Below, in pieces: positions 1 to 8,597 of a DNA stretch of 64,000 nt. Location of the stretch: the NCBI GenBank assembly GCA_025153775.1, contig JAOALC010000002.1, forward strand, positions 496,001 through 560,000, in the 5' to 3' direction. Positions within the stretch are counted from its first letter, which is position 1. The number at the start of each line of letters is the position of its first letter. A program made the position numbers and the translations under genes. Origin of the DNA: SAR92 clade bacterium H231 (GTDB lineage: Bacteria; Pseudomonadota; Gammaproteobacteria; Pseudomonadales; Porticoccaceae). Below the pieces are notes generated by a model. That model was not told the DNA's origin and did not search any database. It was given only the letters and a program-made list of their open reading frames with translations.

Positions 1-340
1 CCTGAACCTTGGCCCAGACTTCATCGGTTTCACCTTTGCCAACATCTTCTTTGAATTCTAAACCAACGCTGACCATGCCAGAAAAAGACCTGGACTCTAT
101 GGTCTTAATTTCGTCAATTTCTCGAAGCTGGGTCTCCAGAACATCCGCTACCTGAGTCTCCATTCTCTGGGGCGTAGCGCCCGGCAAAACCGCTGTGATA
201 TCACCCCAGCGCTCTGCTAGCTGCGGGTTTTCCTGACGAGGCAGTGAATCATAGGACAGCAGTCCACCGGCAATAATAAATAGCATTGCAAGAAGAAAAA
301 GCCTCGGGCGGTCCAGGTAGAGATCGACAATTTTCTTCAT
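1..340 (-). CDS. RND efflux permease, N-terminal part (cut by window edge)
   Basis: This is the first 113 codons of an AcrB/MexB-type inner-membrane resistance-nodulation-division transporter, which exports substrates using the proton gradient. The start reads MKKIVDLYLDRPRLFLLAML, a first transmembrane helix (about residues 11-29), followed by the family-typical LPRQENPQ and then the porter-domain beginning LPGATPQRMETQV. The rest lies beyond the left edge. Its ATG overlaps the stop of the upstream adaptor gene (ATGA at 337-340), so the two are translationally coupled. The substrate cannot be told from this part. Confidence 0.9.
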   Translation of the reverse strand, partial: MKKIVDLYLDRPRLFLLAMLFIIAGGLLSYDSLPRQENPQLAERWGDITAVLPGATPQRMETQVADVLETQLREIDEIKTIESRSFSGMVSVGLEFKEDVGKGETDEVWAKVQ

Positions 341-1317
341 TGGCTATCTCGCACAGCTTGGCCTTCCACGACTTTCGAGGCCCCGCCGACAATTACCCTG
401 TCGCCGGTTTTTAAAGTGCCTGACACATAGGCCATGGTATTTTCAATATGGATTAACTCTACATAATCTTTCTGGGTAGTACTGTCATCGGCTACAGTAA
501 AGACATTCCAAAGACCCTGCTCCGCCTGGGATAAAGCATTGAGCGGAACCCATGCTCCTGAGGTAAATTCTTTAATACTTACAACCAGTCTGGCTGTAGC
601 TCCAGGGCTAAAAAATTCGTCAAAGGCAAATATGCCCAAGCGGTTGTTTGAGCCCATTGATGACATTGGCGCCAGTCGCATTAATCTGGCATCAAACTTT
701 TTATCTCCAACCAGGAATACATATTGCTGGCCTAAACTCATCTGTCCAATAATGGATTTTGGCAGAGAGACTTTGGCTTCAACATAATTAGAATCTAAAA
801 CTTCCAGAACCGGGACACTGGGGTTAACAATGGATCCCTCGTCTAGGAGACGTCTCTGGATAATGCCGTCATAGGGGGCAATAATTTTGGTTTGCTGGAA
901 TTTAGTTGCGGCTATCTCGTACTGAGCCTGGGCGATTTGAGCCCTAAACTCTTCATTTTCAAGTCGCTGCTCTGAAACATAACTGGATTCATCTAATGCC
1001 TGGGATCGCTTAAATGTGTTTTTAGCCATCAGCACATTAGCCTCAGCTTCATTTAAGCGCGCCAATGCTTCAGCATCCTCTAACTCTGCCAGTACCTGAC
1101 CTTTTTTTACCCGGTCGCCAATATCAACTTGGATTGTTTTTACTTTTCCCGGCACTTCAAATCCCAGCACCGATTGCCTTTTGGGAACAACTTTGGCCGG
1201 CAACATCTTATCCACAGCATATTCTTCGACTATGGTCACTTCATGCAAATCAACATATTTCTGCGCAAAAACAGGCATTGCTAGAGATAAGAGTAATGTT
1301 ATTGTTATTTTTTTCAT
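337..1317 (-). CDS. RND efflux periplasmic adaptor (membrane fusion protein)
   Basis: A 326-residue HlyD/AcrA-type adaptor linking the permease to an outer-membrane channel. I start it at the ATG at 1317, which gives a signal peptide (MKKITITLLLSLAMPVFA) and an AGGG ribosome site 6 bases upstream. An in-frame ATG at 1359 would put 14 non-signal residues in front and sit inside the promoter. After the signal come a biotinyl/lipoyl-like half (GFEVPGKV, VKKGQVLAELE), an alpha-hairpin of about 60 residues, the second lipoyl half (IIAPYDGIIQRR) and beta-barrel domains. It is the first gene of the leftward operon and is divergent from a TetR gene. Confidence 0.92.
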   Translation of the reverse strand: MKKITITLLLSLAMPVFAQKYVDLHEVTIVEEYAVDKMLPAKVVPKRQSVLGFEVPGKVKTIQVDIGDRVKKGQVLAELEDAEALARLNEAEANVLMAKNTFKRSQALDESSYVSEQRLENEEFRAQIAQAQYEIAATKFQQTKIIAPYDGIIQRRLLDEGSIVNPSVPVLEVLDSNYVEAKVSLPKSIIGQMSLGQQYVFLVGDKKFDARLMRLAPMSSMGSNNRLGIFAFDEFFSPGATARLVVSIKEFTSGAWVPLNALSQAEQGLWNVFTVADDSTTQKDYVELIHIENTMAYVSGTLKTGDRVIVGGASKVVEGQAVRDSQ

Positions 1318-1345
1318 GGGACCCTTAGAATTTAGATTAAAGATG

Positions 1346-1374
1346 TTTACAGTGATCACATTATAGTTTAAAGT
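1346..1374 (+). promoter_or_regulatory. Possible promoter of the TetR gene
   Basis: TTTACA (1346-1351), a 17-bp spacer and TAAAGT (1369-1374) form a moderate sigma-70 promoter reading right. It overlaps the left arm of the inverted repeat and the -10 of the opposing efflux promoter, which would allow autorepression. The -10 matches only 4 of 6 positions. Confidence 0.35.
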
Positions 1375-1386
1375 TTACGCTGTCAA
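1360..1386 (-). promoter_or_regulatory. Sigma-70 promoter of the efflux operon
   Basis: On the minus strand, TTGACA (1386-1381) and TATAAT (1365-1360) both match consensus perfectly, with a 15-bp spacer that is shorter than the usual 17. Transcription would begin about 35 bases before the adaptor start codon. The -35 box lies inside the right arm of the inverted repeat, so a bound repressor would block it. Confidence 0.6.
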
Positions 1387-1409
1387 CATCAAGCTGGATC
1401 AGCAAAAAG

Positions 1410-2036
1410 ATGCAATATCATCATGGCAATTTAAAACAGCAACTGATTATTTGCGCCTATGACTGGATATCAGCAAATGGTATCGACAACATTAGCCTGC
1501 GAAAAATTGCCAAAATTGCCAAGGTATCTCAGACCGCACCCTACCGACATTTTGATTCTAAGGAACATCTTCTCGCGGACGTAGCCACACTGGGCTTTGA
1601 GAATTTTTCCTTAGAAATGAGTAAGAATAAAGAGACCGATAATCCAGCGGATGACCTTGTAAGATGCGGGGTTACTTATATTGAATTTGGATTAAACAAT
1701 GAGCATGTGATAGATCTGATGTTTAACTATCCGATAAAAAAGACCGATTACCCTGAGCTTTTAGCATCCGCTAACAGGGCCTTCGATATGCTTTTGCAGA
1801 GATCCAAGTATCTACATCAGAGCAATGTAGACTCAGCGTCAGCATCGCTATCTGCTCCACTAAATAGCATTTCTCTTCATGCCTATGTGCACGGATTGCT
1901 GTCCATTCTGCAGATGAATCAAAAAATCGACAATCCAGATGAATCGGAGTTTGCCAAAGCTTCCTCAATGCTAAGGGCTAATCTTGAGAAAGTGCTGGGG
2001 ACTTTTATTAATAATCTAGACCTTTCATCCCAGTAA
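1410..2036 (+). CDS. TetR/AcrR-family transcriptional regulator
   Basis: A 208-residue repressor. The N-terminal helix-turn-helix is clear (ISLRKIAKIAKVSQTAPYRHF, about residues 28-48), followed by KEHLLADVA and a helical ligand-binding domain. It is divergent from the adaptor/permease operon and just upstream of tolC, which marks it as the probable local regulator of the efflux system. The inverted repeat in the intergenic gap is its likely operator. The inducing ligand is unknown. Confidence 0.9.
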   Translation: MQYHHGNLKQQLIICAYDWISANGIDNISLRKIAKIAKVSQTAPYRHFDSKEHLLADVATLGFENFSLEMSKNKETDNPADDLVRCGVTYIEFGLNNEHVIDLMFNYPIKKTDYPELLASANRAFDMLLQRSKYLHQSNVDSASASLSAPLNSISLHAYVHGLLSILQMNQKIDNPDESEFAKASSMLRANLEKVLGTFINNLDLSSQ

Positions 2037-2186
2037 TATGTTCAGGAAACGGGGTGGGAGTTGCCGGGCAAATTTACTTCTACATAGAGGCGAATCTGCT
2101 AAACTGTAGGCCCCTAAGTAGGTGCCAAATTTAATCGATGCTCAGTGCTGAGCCTCACTAACAACAAGAATTCTAACGGAGATACT

Positions 2187-3566
2187 ATGCGTTTGGTCAA
2201 ACAAGGACTATTTGCCATCAGCACCACTTTATTGGTTGCTCAAATCAGCTGGGCTGACTCCCTAAAAGATATTTATGAGACCGCTCTGCAGAATGACCCA
2301 GTCTTGAGCGCAGCCCGCGCCAGTTTTAACGCCGACCGCGAGATACAGAATATTAGCCGCGCCGCGCTGTTGCCTCAAATTTCAATCAGTGGAGAATACA
2401 CCGAGGCTGAGAGCAACGAGAACTCTCAGCAAATTGTTGTGATTCAGGATCAGGCTATTCCATCCATTCGCAATGGCCTGATTGATAGCAACCAAACTCG
2501 CTACAGCGCAACTCTAACCCAGGCTATTTTCGATATGTCATCCTGGTATAGATTTAGAGGCGGTAAAGCACTGAGTCAGAGTGCCAAGGCGCAGTTTGCC
2601 GCGGATCAGCAGTCGCTAATTATTCGGGTTAGCCAGGCCTACTTTAATGCCCTGCGAGCCCATGACAATATGGAGACGCGCAAGGCCGAAGAGCGCGCGA
2701 TTCAGCGTCAGCTTGAGCAGACCAGAGAGCGCTTTGAAGTGGGACTACTGCCGGTGACCGATGTCCACGAAGCTCAGGCGGTATTTGATGATGCCGCGGT
2801 TAACAGTCTTGAAGCCAGAGGCGCACTGAATATCGCTTTTGAGGCGCTCGAAGTACTCACAGGCAAGAGCCATTCAGTGCTGGCCGGCCTGATGGATAAT
2901 TTTGCAGCTACCAATCCTACGCCGGAAGTCAGTGAGGCCTGGGTTGATCTTGCCATGGGTAATAATTTCCAGCTAAAGGTTGCTGAACTGGGCAAAGATG
3001 CGGCTTATAACGAAGCCAAAGCGGCTGCCGCTGCCCGGCTGCCAAAAATAACTGGGCGGGCCTCCTACTTTGACTCGGATTCCGATGGGGTAAGCTTTGG
3101 CTCGCCTTTTGAGTCTGTCCAGGATGGGCATCAGTTTGCAGTCTCTATCAGCATGCCAATTATGGGTGGGGGTGTGGATGCCCAGCGCCGCCAGGCGAAA
3201 CAGCGCGCTATTCAATCTGGCGAAGGCTATACCGCAGCTAAGCGCAATACGGTGCAATCGGCTCGCTCGAGACATCAGCTGGTAATTACCAATGCCGCTC
3301 GCGTCAAGGCGAGAAAACAGGCGATCACCTCTGCCAATAGCGCTCTGGAAGCTACCCAGGCAGGCTATGAAGTGGGCACCAGAAATATCGTGGATGTATT
3401 AGTCGCTCAGCGCACTGTTTATCAGGCTCGTCGCAATTACGCCAATGCTCGCTACGACTATATTTTATCTATGATGAGTCTTAAAGAAGTGGCTGGGCAG
3501 TTGTCGCCAGATGATGTTTTTACTCTGAATGCCTGGTTAGATCCGCAGCTGGTCATTGCCCGATAG
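2187..3566 (+). CDS. tolC: TolC-family outer-membrane efflux channel
   Basis: A 459-residue TolC-type protein that forms a trimeric outer-membrane channel and periplasmic alpha-barrel for tripartite export. The start is the ATG at 2187 with GGAG just upstream. It gives a signal peptide ending in ISWA, followed by DSLKDIYETALQNDPVLSAARA, typical of the first TolC repeat. The two duplicated halves are visible as LPQISISGEY / FEVGLLPVTDV and LPKITGRASY / YEVGTRNIVDVL. Close spacing to the TetR gene and the RND operon suggests they work together, although TolC usually serves several pumps. Confidence 0.93.
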   Translation: MRLVKQGLFAISTTLLVAQISWADSLKDIYETALQNDPVLSAARASFNADREIQNISRAALLPQISISGEYTEAESNENSQQIVVIQDQAIPSIRNGLIDSNQTRYSATLTQAIFDMSSWYRFRGGKALSQSAKAQFAADQQSLIIRVSQAYFNALRAHDNMETRKAEERAIQRQLEQTRERFEVGLLPVTDVHEAQAVFDDAAVNSLEARGALNIAFEALEVLTGKSHSVLAGLMDNFAATNPTPEVSEAWVDLAMGNNFQLKVAELGKDAAYNEAKAAAAARLPKITGRASYFDSDSDGVSFGSPFESVQDGHQFAVSISMPIMGGGVDAQRRQAKQRAIQSGEGYTAAKRNTVQSARSRHQLVITNAARVKARKQAITSANSALEATQAGYEVGTRNIVDVLVAQRTVYQARRNYANARYDYILSMMSLKEVAGQLSPDDVFTLNAWLDPQLVIAR

Positions 3567-3573
3567 CCAACAG

Positions 3574-4848
3574 CTACAGCTGGTGGTCAATCACCGCCAG
3601 TAGTCTTTCCAGTGCGCCTCGATTGGCCTCGGCTATATGGCGCGCTGCAGCCCCCATCTGGGTTCGACGCTGAGGGTTGGTCAATAGGCCAATAGATTGC
3701 TGGGCAAGGCTCTGTGCATCTTCACAGACAACCATTGCATCGCCCTCAATCAGCAGCCGCGATGCCTCAGCGAAGTTAAATAGCTGGGGACCGCTGATAA
3801 TGGGAACCCCCCAGGCGGCGGGCTCAATCATATTGTGCCCGCCAACAGGTACCAGACTGCCGCCCACAAAAGCCAGATCACAGGCGCCATAAAAAGCCAT
3901 AAGCTCACCCATGGTATCTCCCAGCAGTATATCGGCCTCAGCAGTTGACTGCTCTGCGCTGCGCCTTGCCAGCCTGCAACCTGCCTGCTCACAGAGTTGA
4001 GCTACGTCATTAAAGCGCTCCGGGTGTCTGGGGACTAAAACCAGTAATGGCTTCACCGCTAGGGCGGCTTTAATCTGTCCAAAAGCTTGCAGGATCAATT
4101 CGTCCTCGCCAGGATGAGTGCTGGCAGCCAGCAACACAGGCCGCTGGTTGTCACCCCGCCACTGCACCGCCAGAGACTGAGCTTTGGCCTGCACCTCTGA
4201 ATTCAGGTGCAAATCAAACTTAATATTGCCGCTGATAGTCAACGCCTTATCAGGCAAACCCAGCTGGGTAAATCTGGCGCCATCATCAGCATGCTGGGCT
4301 ACCACAGCAGACATTGACCACAGCATAGGCCTGACCAGTCGGGAAATTTTGCTGTAGGCGGCGGCAGACTTAGCAGACAGGCGCCCATTGGCCAGTATTA
4401 CCGGAATATTGCGACTACAGCAGGCAGCAATGGTATTGGGCCACAGCTCTGTCTCCATAATAATCAATATACTGGGCTGCACTCGGTTTAAAAACCGCGC
4501 CACTGAATCGGGCATATCGTAGGGCGCATAGCTATGGTTAACAGTATCCCCGAAGGCCGCTCGAATTCGCTCAGAGCCTGTGACTGTCATACAGGTGACC
4601 ATCAGGCGATGGTCGGGATAGCGCTGCTGCAGCGCCTTCACCAGTGGCACAGCTGCCAGCGTCTCGCCCACAGAGACAGAGTGCAGCCAAATAGTTTTAT
4701 TGCCAGTTGCCTCTGCCACAAAGCCAAATCGCTCGGCCCAGCGGCGAGCATAGGCCGGTGCTCTGCGAGCTCGGTAGAGCAGTCGCAATACAATAATCGG
4801 GCTCAGTAGATAGAAACTTACTGAATAAAAAAACCTGCTGAATGTCAT
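3574..4848 (-). CDS. waaA: 3-deoxy-D-manno-octulosonic acid (Kdo) transferase
   Basis: A 424-residue inner-membrane GT30 enzyme that transfers Kdo from CMP-Kdo to lipid A precursor, the first step of LPS inner-core assembly. An N-terminal hydrophobic anchor precedes the acceptor-side motif IWLHSVSVGETLAAVPLVKAL. The C-terminal half carries LLAASTHPGEDE, the GGSLVPVGGHNMIEPA nucleotide-sugar site and FNFAEASRLL. It is convergent with tolC, with 7 bases between the stops. It adjoins other envelope-glycan genes, which suits an LPS-core neighbourhood. Confidence 0.95.
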   Translation of the reverse strand: MTFSRFFYSVSFYLLSPIIVLRLLYRARRAPAYARRWAERFGFVAEATGNKTIWLHSVSVGETLAAVPLVKALQQRYPDHRLMVTCMTVTGSERIRAAFGDTVNHSYAPYDMPDSVARFLNRVQPSILIIMETELWPNTIAACCSRNIPVILANGRLSAKSAAAYSKISRLVRPMLWSMSAVVAQHADDGARFTQLGLPDKALTISGNIKFDLHLNSEVQAKAQSLAVQWRGDNQRPVLLAASTHPGEDELILQAFGQIKAALAVKPLLVLVPRHPERFNDVAQLCEQAGCRLARRSAEQSTAEADILLGDTMGELMAFYGACDLAFVGGSLVPVGGHNMIEPAAWGVPIISGPQLFNFAEASRLLIEGDAMVVCEDAQSLAQQSIGLLTNPQRRTQMGAAARHIAEANRGALERLLAVIDHQL

Positions 4849-4983
4849 TCACAATTCCAGTGGTAATGATCTTGGCGTCAGAGCTCGGATAAGTTAACAA
4901 AGACGCTATGGGATTGACAGAGTATTCTCTGCGGGGCGAAAAAAGCTAAATAACATTATGCTCTTTACTATAGGTGTTTTAAA

Positions 4984-5691
4984 ATGCTGACTCGCCTTAG
5001 TATTTATAATAATAAGAGCATCTCAATGCCGTATTTCAGTGTCGCTGACAGCAATAAGCTGGTTGTCACCAATTTTAAAGTTATGTTTTCATCGTTTAAG
5101 AAAACTCCTAACTTCAGTAAAATCAAACGCTATAAAGCCAAGTTGATTATTAATTACTCCGACCCACAGGTGTATTTTACGGTTAGAGACCCCTATCAAA
5201 AGGCTATTTCATTCTACAAAGACAAGTTTCAGAAAATTCCTCAGAATGCAGATCTGAGCCAGCCGTTTAAATGGGAAAGGCCCCAGCGAGTGTTTTTTCC
5301 GATGATGGGTCTATCTGTAAAAAACAACAGCAACCAAGAGATTCAGCAGGCACTGCTCAATACCAGTTTTGATGATTTTGTAAGCCTGCTGGCCAGCTGT
5401 TACCAACTGGATGAGCATATTCATCCGCAACACTGGATTCTCAACAATCCCAATTACTTTATGCTTAAAGATCTGGGTATCAAACCTCAGCGGTTGTCGA
5501 TCTATAAAATGGACAGGCCCGAGGAGATGGAGGCCTTTGCCGGCGCAACTGGGTTTGACTTTGCCCAGCGAGCCAACAGCACAGGTAAAATCAAGACGCC
5601 CCAGACAATCAGCAGCCAGTCGCTGGACAGTCTAAACCAGATTTATCAGCGTGACTTCGCCGCCTTTGGCTACGAGATGCGCCAGTCCTAA
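4984..5691 (+). CDS. Sulfotransferase-like protein (Sulfotransfer_2 type)
   Basis: A 235-residue protein resembling PAPS-dependent carbohydrate sulfotransferases of the HNK-1/chondroitin type. VYFTVRDPYQKAISFYKDKF (residues 63-82) matches the 3'-phosphate-binding motif: R68-D-P70 with S76. DEHIHPQHW (143-151) matches the conserved D-x-H-x-x-PQ block. The usual 5'-phosphosulfate loop near the N-terminus (VVTNFKVMFSSF) is degenerate, so activity is uncertain. AGGTG lies 7 bases before the start. It is the only rightward gene of the glycan block, which suggests it was acquired separately. It may sulfate a surface polysaccharide. Confidence 0.7.
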   Translation: MLTRLSIYNNKSISMPYFSVADSNKLVVTNFKVMFSSFKKTPNFSKIKRYKAKLIINYSDPQVYFTVRDPYQKAISFYKDKFQKIPQNADLSQPFKWERPQRVFFPMMGLSVKNNSNQEIQQALLNTSFDDFVSLLASCYQLDEHIHPQHWILNNPNYFMLKDLGIKPQRLSIYKMDRPEEMEAFAGATGFDFAQRANSTGKIKTPQTISSQSLDSLNQIYQRDFAAFGYEMRQS

Positions 5692-5693
5692 AT

Positions 5694-6515
5694 CTACTCT
5701 TTCCAGTACTGCTCTACCCAGGGTGTGGGCAGTATAAAGTGGCGAAGATGAGCCATCAGCGAACGATTGCGCTGCCCCCTAAACCCGGCCTTTAGATGTT
5801 CCGCCGCAGTTAATACATCGTCTCCAGCATGGTAGCGCCCTTCAATAGCATCCATAGGGTTTAAATCACCAGGGAAGATAACCAGCTTGCTGTTGTCCGG
5901 CAGTTTAGAGACTTTAAAATAATTAAACGGAAATGTGCGGCGGCACTGCTGCCGAAAATGCAACACCCAGGACTTGGGCCAAAATTTTACTCCGCCCGGA
6001 GCGTTGCGCGTTACATAGCGCTGCTCATATTTATACTGTTCAGCAATCTCCAGGGGAGACTTGGCAAATCTCTCCAGCAATGGCAGCAACTTACCCACTG
6101 GAAACCGATAAACCGAAGTCTGGCCCAGTTTTTCCAGTGGATTACTGGGATTGCGCGCCAGAATTACATCCTCCGGGTCGCCGTACTCAAAGAAGCTGTC
6201 GAGATTGCCAGTCACCACCAGATCCAGATCGAGAAATAATACAGGCCCAGATAAATGGGCGAGTTTCTCACTCCACAGGCGACACTTTGGCCAAATACCT
6301 TTTTTGGTTTTGGGCAACTCAAAGCTGAGTTCCGGCAGAGGCACAGCATCCACCTCCGGGCGGAAGTTATCGCTGTTGTCGGTAAAACAGGTAAAGGTAA
6401 ATGGCGGTGTGGTATTGCGGGCCACCATGCCATACAGACGATTGACATAGTCAGCCCCGTACTTGGTGCCCCAATTGATGCAGATAAATTGTTTTACCGG
6501 TATCGAACCACGCAC
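5694..6515 (-). CDS. GT-A-type glycosyltransferase (paralogue of 7842-8573)
   Basis: A 273-residue putative cytoplasmic nucleotide-sugar glycosyltransferase. The metal-binding DxD is at D96-L-D98 (PVLFLDLDLVVTGNLD), followed by a region like GT8 enzymes. It shares the N-terminal block WGTKY.ADYVN.LY.MVARN and PLPELS with the gene at 7842-8573. The start is GTG at 6515: GGGGAG lies 7 bases upstream and the paralogue aligns from about residue 8. It converges tail-to-tail with the sulfotransferase-like gene. Donor and acceptor are unknown. Confidence 0.75.
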   Translation of the reverse strand: MRGSIPVKQFICINWGTKYGADYVNRLYGMVARNTTPPFTFTCFTDNSDNFRPEVDAVPLPELSFELPKTKKGIWPKCRLWSEKLAHLSGPVLFLDLDLVVTGNLDSFFEYGDPEDVILARNPSNPLEKLGQTSVYRFPVGKLLPLLERFAKSPLEIAEQYKYEQRYVTRNAPGGVKFWPKSWVLHFRQQCRRTFPFNYFKVSKLPDNSKLVIFPGDLNPMDAIEGRYHAGDDVLTAAEHLKAGFRGQRNRSLMAHLRHFILPTPWVEQYWKE

Positions 6516-6651
6516 CAGTACACTCCCCAGATACTACAGTTGTTTTGTTATTTTTCTTGTCACTGATAACGCCAGTGCAGAGGAGTTGATAATACACCAT
6601 CAGTCGACTCCATGGGCGCCAATAGAGCCTATCTTTTAAAACTATTTTTTA

Positions 6652-7797
6652 TCAGAGCTCCCTTGACGACAGGAGTCCACGAAACTTGGTCTCTATGTGT
6701 GCTACATGACAGTCATTGGGTTTTCGCCAAGTCACTGGCACCAAATATTCATGCCTTACATAGGCTATAAACTTATCTACTAAAGCACTATCGACTTCCC
6801 AGCTGTCCAGATTATTTACGATATGGGAGAGCTCAGACACTGAACTAGGTGACCTCACCATACCTCTGATTTTATAGCAGGCTTCCCCTAAAACAATGAC
6901 ACGCTTGTGAAACAGTAGGGCTTCCATGCCAACACTAGAATTTACCGTCATCACAGCTTCTGACTTCTCAATCAGTTCTTGCGTATTACGATTACTAAAA
7001 ATAATTTTAGGATGTTTGCGATATAAATCCTTATATTTATATGGGTCAGAGGGGTGCTCCTTAACCACAATATGCAAACTTTTTCCCGGATCAGCGTATT
7101 CTATCGCCTCCTGCGCCCAACAATACAACTCCTGCATAGAGTTAATCTGCCTGGAATTTAGTATCACTTGACTATCAAATCCAACCTGGAAAGGCACGAA
7201 AATATATCTTTCTGGCAAGTCTCCCAGAAAAGTCGACTGCTTTGAGTGCGAACGCTTTGCGCGATGAGGTTTACGAACCTCCAGCTTGATTACAGCAGAT
7301 TGACGATGAAGAGCTGGATCGTATTGGCGGTAATACGATGCCTTTCTCGGCAAGCTATTTAAATCATTCACTCCTCGGACGTCAAATGTAGTCGTATTGG
7401 GCAACAACCCGTTTTCAAAATGCACGACCTGAATACCCAATTGCTCAGCCAAATATTTTACAGCTCGCTCTGGCAGTCTATGCCCATTCCAAATGGCAAC
7501 GCACCTAGGCTTATAAACAGCGAAGATTCTACTAAACTTATAGCAGTGATTTTTAAACTGAAATCTATACCAGACCTTGAATACCAGCATCAGCCAATGC
7601 GGATAGTCATACTTAGCTTTTTTCCGACACAGCTGAAACGCAATCCCCTCATCAACAACCCGCTTTGATAGCTCTACCGATGGAAGCGACAGACTGAGAG
7701 AGTAATCAAAGACTTTTGTTTCAAGCGCTATCCTTGAGGAAAGATAACTAAAGTAGCGGTACATTGAGCCGCGATTAGCGATAAAAATGACGTCCAT
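6652..7797 (-). CDS. Capsule/LPS glycosyltransferase of KpsC/KpsS (beta-Kdo transferase) type
   Basis: A 381-residue Capsule_synth-family protein. Signature elements are IWNGHRLPE (residues 102-110), VVHFENGLLPNTTTFDVRGVN (124-144), the KEHP block (246-249) and VNSSVGMEALLF (285-296), which form the donor site in KpsC/KpsS-type beta-Kdo transferases. KpsS starts capsule linkers on a lipid. No kpsC, kpsF or exporter gene is nearby, so this may instead modify LPS core. The gene is visibly richer in A+T than waaA and ilvE, which suggests horizontal acquisition. An upstream leftward gene ends 44 bp before its start. Confidence 0.78.
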   Translation of the reverse strand: MDVIFIANRGSMYRYFSYLSSRIALETKVFDYSLSLSLPSVELSKRVVDEGIAFQLCRKKAKYDYPHWLMLVFKVWYRFQFKNHCYKFSRIFAVYKPRCVAIWNGHRLPERAVKYLAEQLGIQVVHFENGLLPNTTTFDVRGVNDLNSLPRKASYYRQYDPALHRQSAVIKLEVRKPHRAKRSHSKQSTFLGDLPERYIFVPFQVGFDSQVILNSRQINSMQELYCWAQEAIEYADPGKSLHIVVKEHPSDPYKYKDLYRKHPKIIFSNRNTQELIEKSEAVMTVNSSVGMEALLFHKRVIVLGEACYKIRGMVRSPSSVSELSHIVNNLDSWEVDSALVDKFIAYVRHEYLVPVTWRKPNDCHVAHIETKFRGLLSSREL

Positions 7798-7841
7798 TTG
7801 TCACCCTAAACTGTCCTTAGTAGGCGGCTACGACCGCAGTT

Positions 7842-8573
7842 TTATCTCCAGTGCTTATCCACCCAGGTTGCGGGTTTAAAGCGTCGGTACCATTTACCAC
7901 TGACACCGGCGATGGCCTCATGGGGATCGGGCTTGCCATGGAACACCAGTACGCGACAATCCTCTGGCATCTCGGTTTCCCTGGCCATAAAAAATGATAA
8001 TGGTTTGATACAGTGGCGCTTAAAGCTGCGGCACCAGTGATCGGGCCAGTAGACCAGGGCATTTTTAGCCATCATTGCGGCAGACAGGTACTCCTGCTCA
8101 TTGCGATGGATTTTTTTAATTGTGTCAAAGGACTTTTCAAACTCGGCCAGCACCTCGGCATGGGCGCCCACTTCAAAGCGGTACACAGAGGAGTTGCCTG
8201 TGCCGTCTTTTTTAATCCAGTCTTTGATAATCATGACTTCGCCCGGACAGTCAAATAGGTCATCCAGGCTGCCGGTAATAATAAGATCAAGATCCAGGCA
8301 GAGTACCTTGCCTCTGAGGTCATAGAGGGTCTCGGCGAACACAGCCAATTTGTTCCAGCCGCGCTCTGGCCCGCCCAGGTCAACAGATAGCTCCGGCAGG
8401 GGAAATACCTCTACATTCTCATGTAACCCGACACCATCTTCAGTAAGGCACACAAAGCGAAAGTCTCTGCTCATATTGCGAGCCACCATGGAATACAGGG
8501 TATTCACATAGTCAGCGGAATACTTGGTTCCCCACTTCATACAGAGAACATTGACCATTTCTTGTGCTGCCAT
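7842..8573 (-). CDS. GT-A-type glycosyltransferase (paralogue of 5694-6515)
   Basis: A 243-residue putative glycosyltransferase with the DxD at D94-L-D96 (LCLDLDLIITGSLDDLF). The N-terminal block KWGTKYSADYVNTLYSMVARN is near-identical to that of the gene at 5694-6515. The conserved C-terminal parts (W.DHW, VFHGKPDPHEA) also align, so the two are duplicates now separated by the KpsC/KpsS-like gene. A second in-frame ATG (residue 6) aligns better with the paralogue; neither start has a strong ribosome site. It follows ilvE by 24 bases and could be cotranscribed with it. Confidence 0.75.
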   Translation of the reverse strand: MAAQEMVNVLCMKWGTKYSADYVNTLYSMVARNMSRDFRFVCLTEDGVGLHENVEVFPLPELSVDLGGPERGWNKLAVFAETLYDLRGKVLCLDLDLIITGSLDDLFDCPGEVMIIKDWIKKDGTGNSSVYRFEVGAHAEVLAEFEKSFDTIKKIHRNEQEYLSAAMMAKNALVYWPDHWCRSFKRHCIKPLSFFMARETEMPEDCRVLVFHGKPDPHEAIAGVSGKWYRRFKPATWVDKHWR

Positions 8574-8597
8574 TGAATTGATTCCGGAGACTATAAA

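Larger units (their letters stand above)
1342..1390. promoter_or_regulatory. Candidate TetR operator: interrupted inverted repeat
   Basis: The arms GATGTTTACAG (1342-1352) and CTGTCAACATC (1380-1390) are reverse complements at 10 of 11 positions and are separated by 27 bases. They sit in the 92-bp gap between the divergent adaptor and TetR genes and overlap the promoters of both. TetR repressors usually bind such dyads next to their own gene. The wide spacing would need two dimers or a looped arrangement, so the call is tentative. Confidence 0.5.

Noticed and set aside
1351-1360. TGATCA-centred sequence resembling a CRP half-site pair
   Set aside because: The spacing does not fit the TGTGA-N6-TCACA pattern; the sequence is better explained as part of the divergent promoter and TetR dyad.
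2140-2153. GCTCAGTGCTGAGC palindrome before tolC
   Set aside because: It has a two-base centre and no T-run, so it cannot be a good hairpin terminator; no promoter elements align with it. It may be chance.
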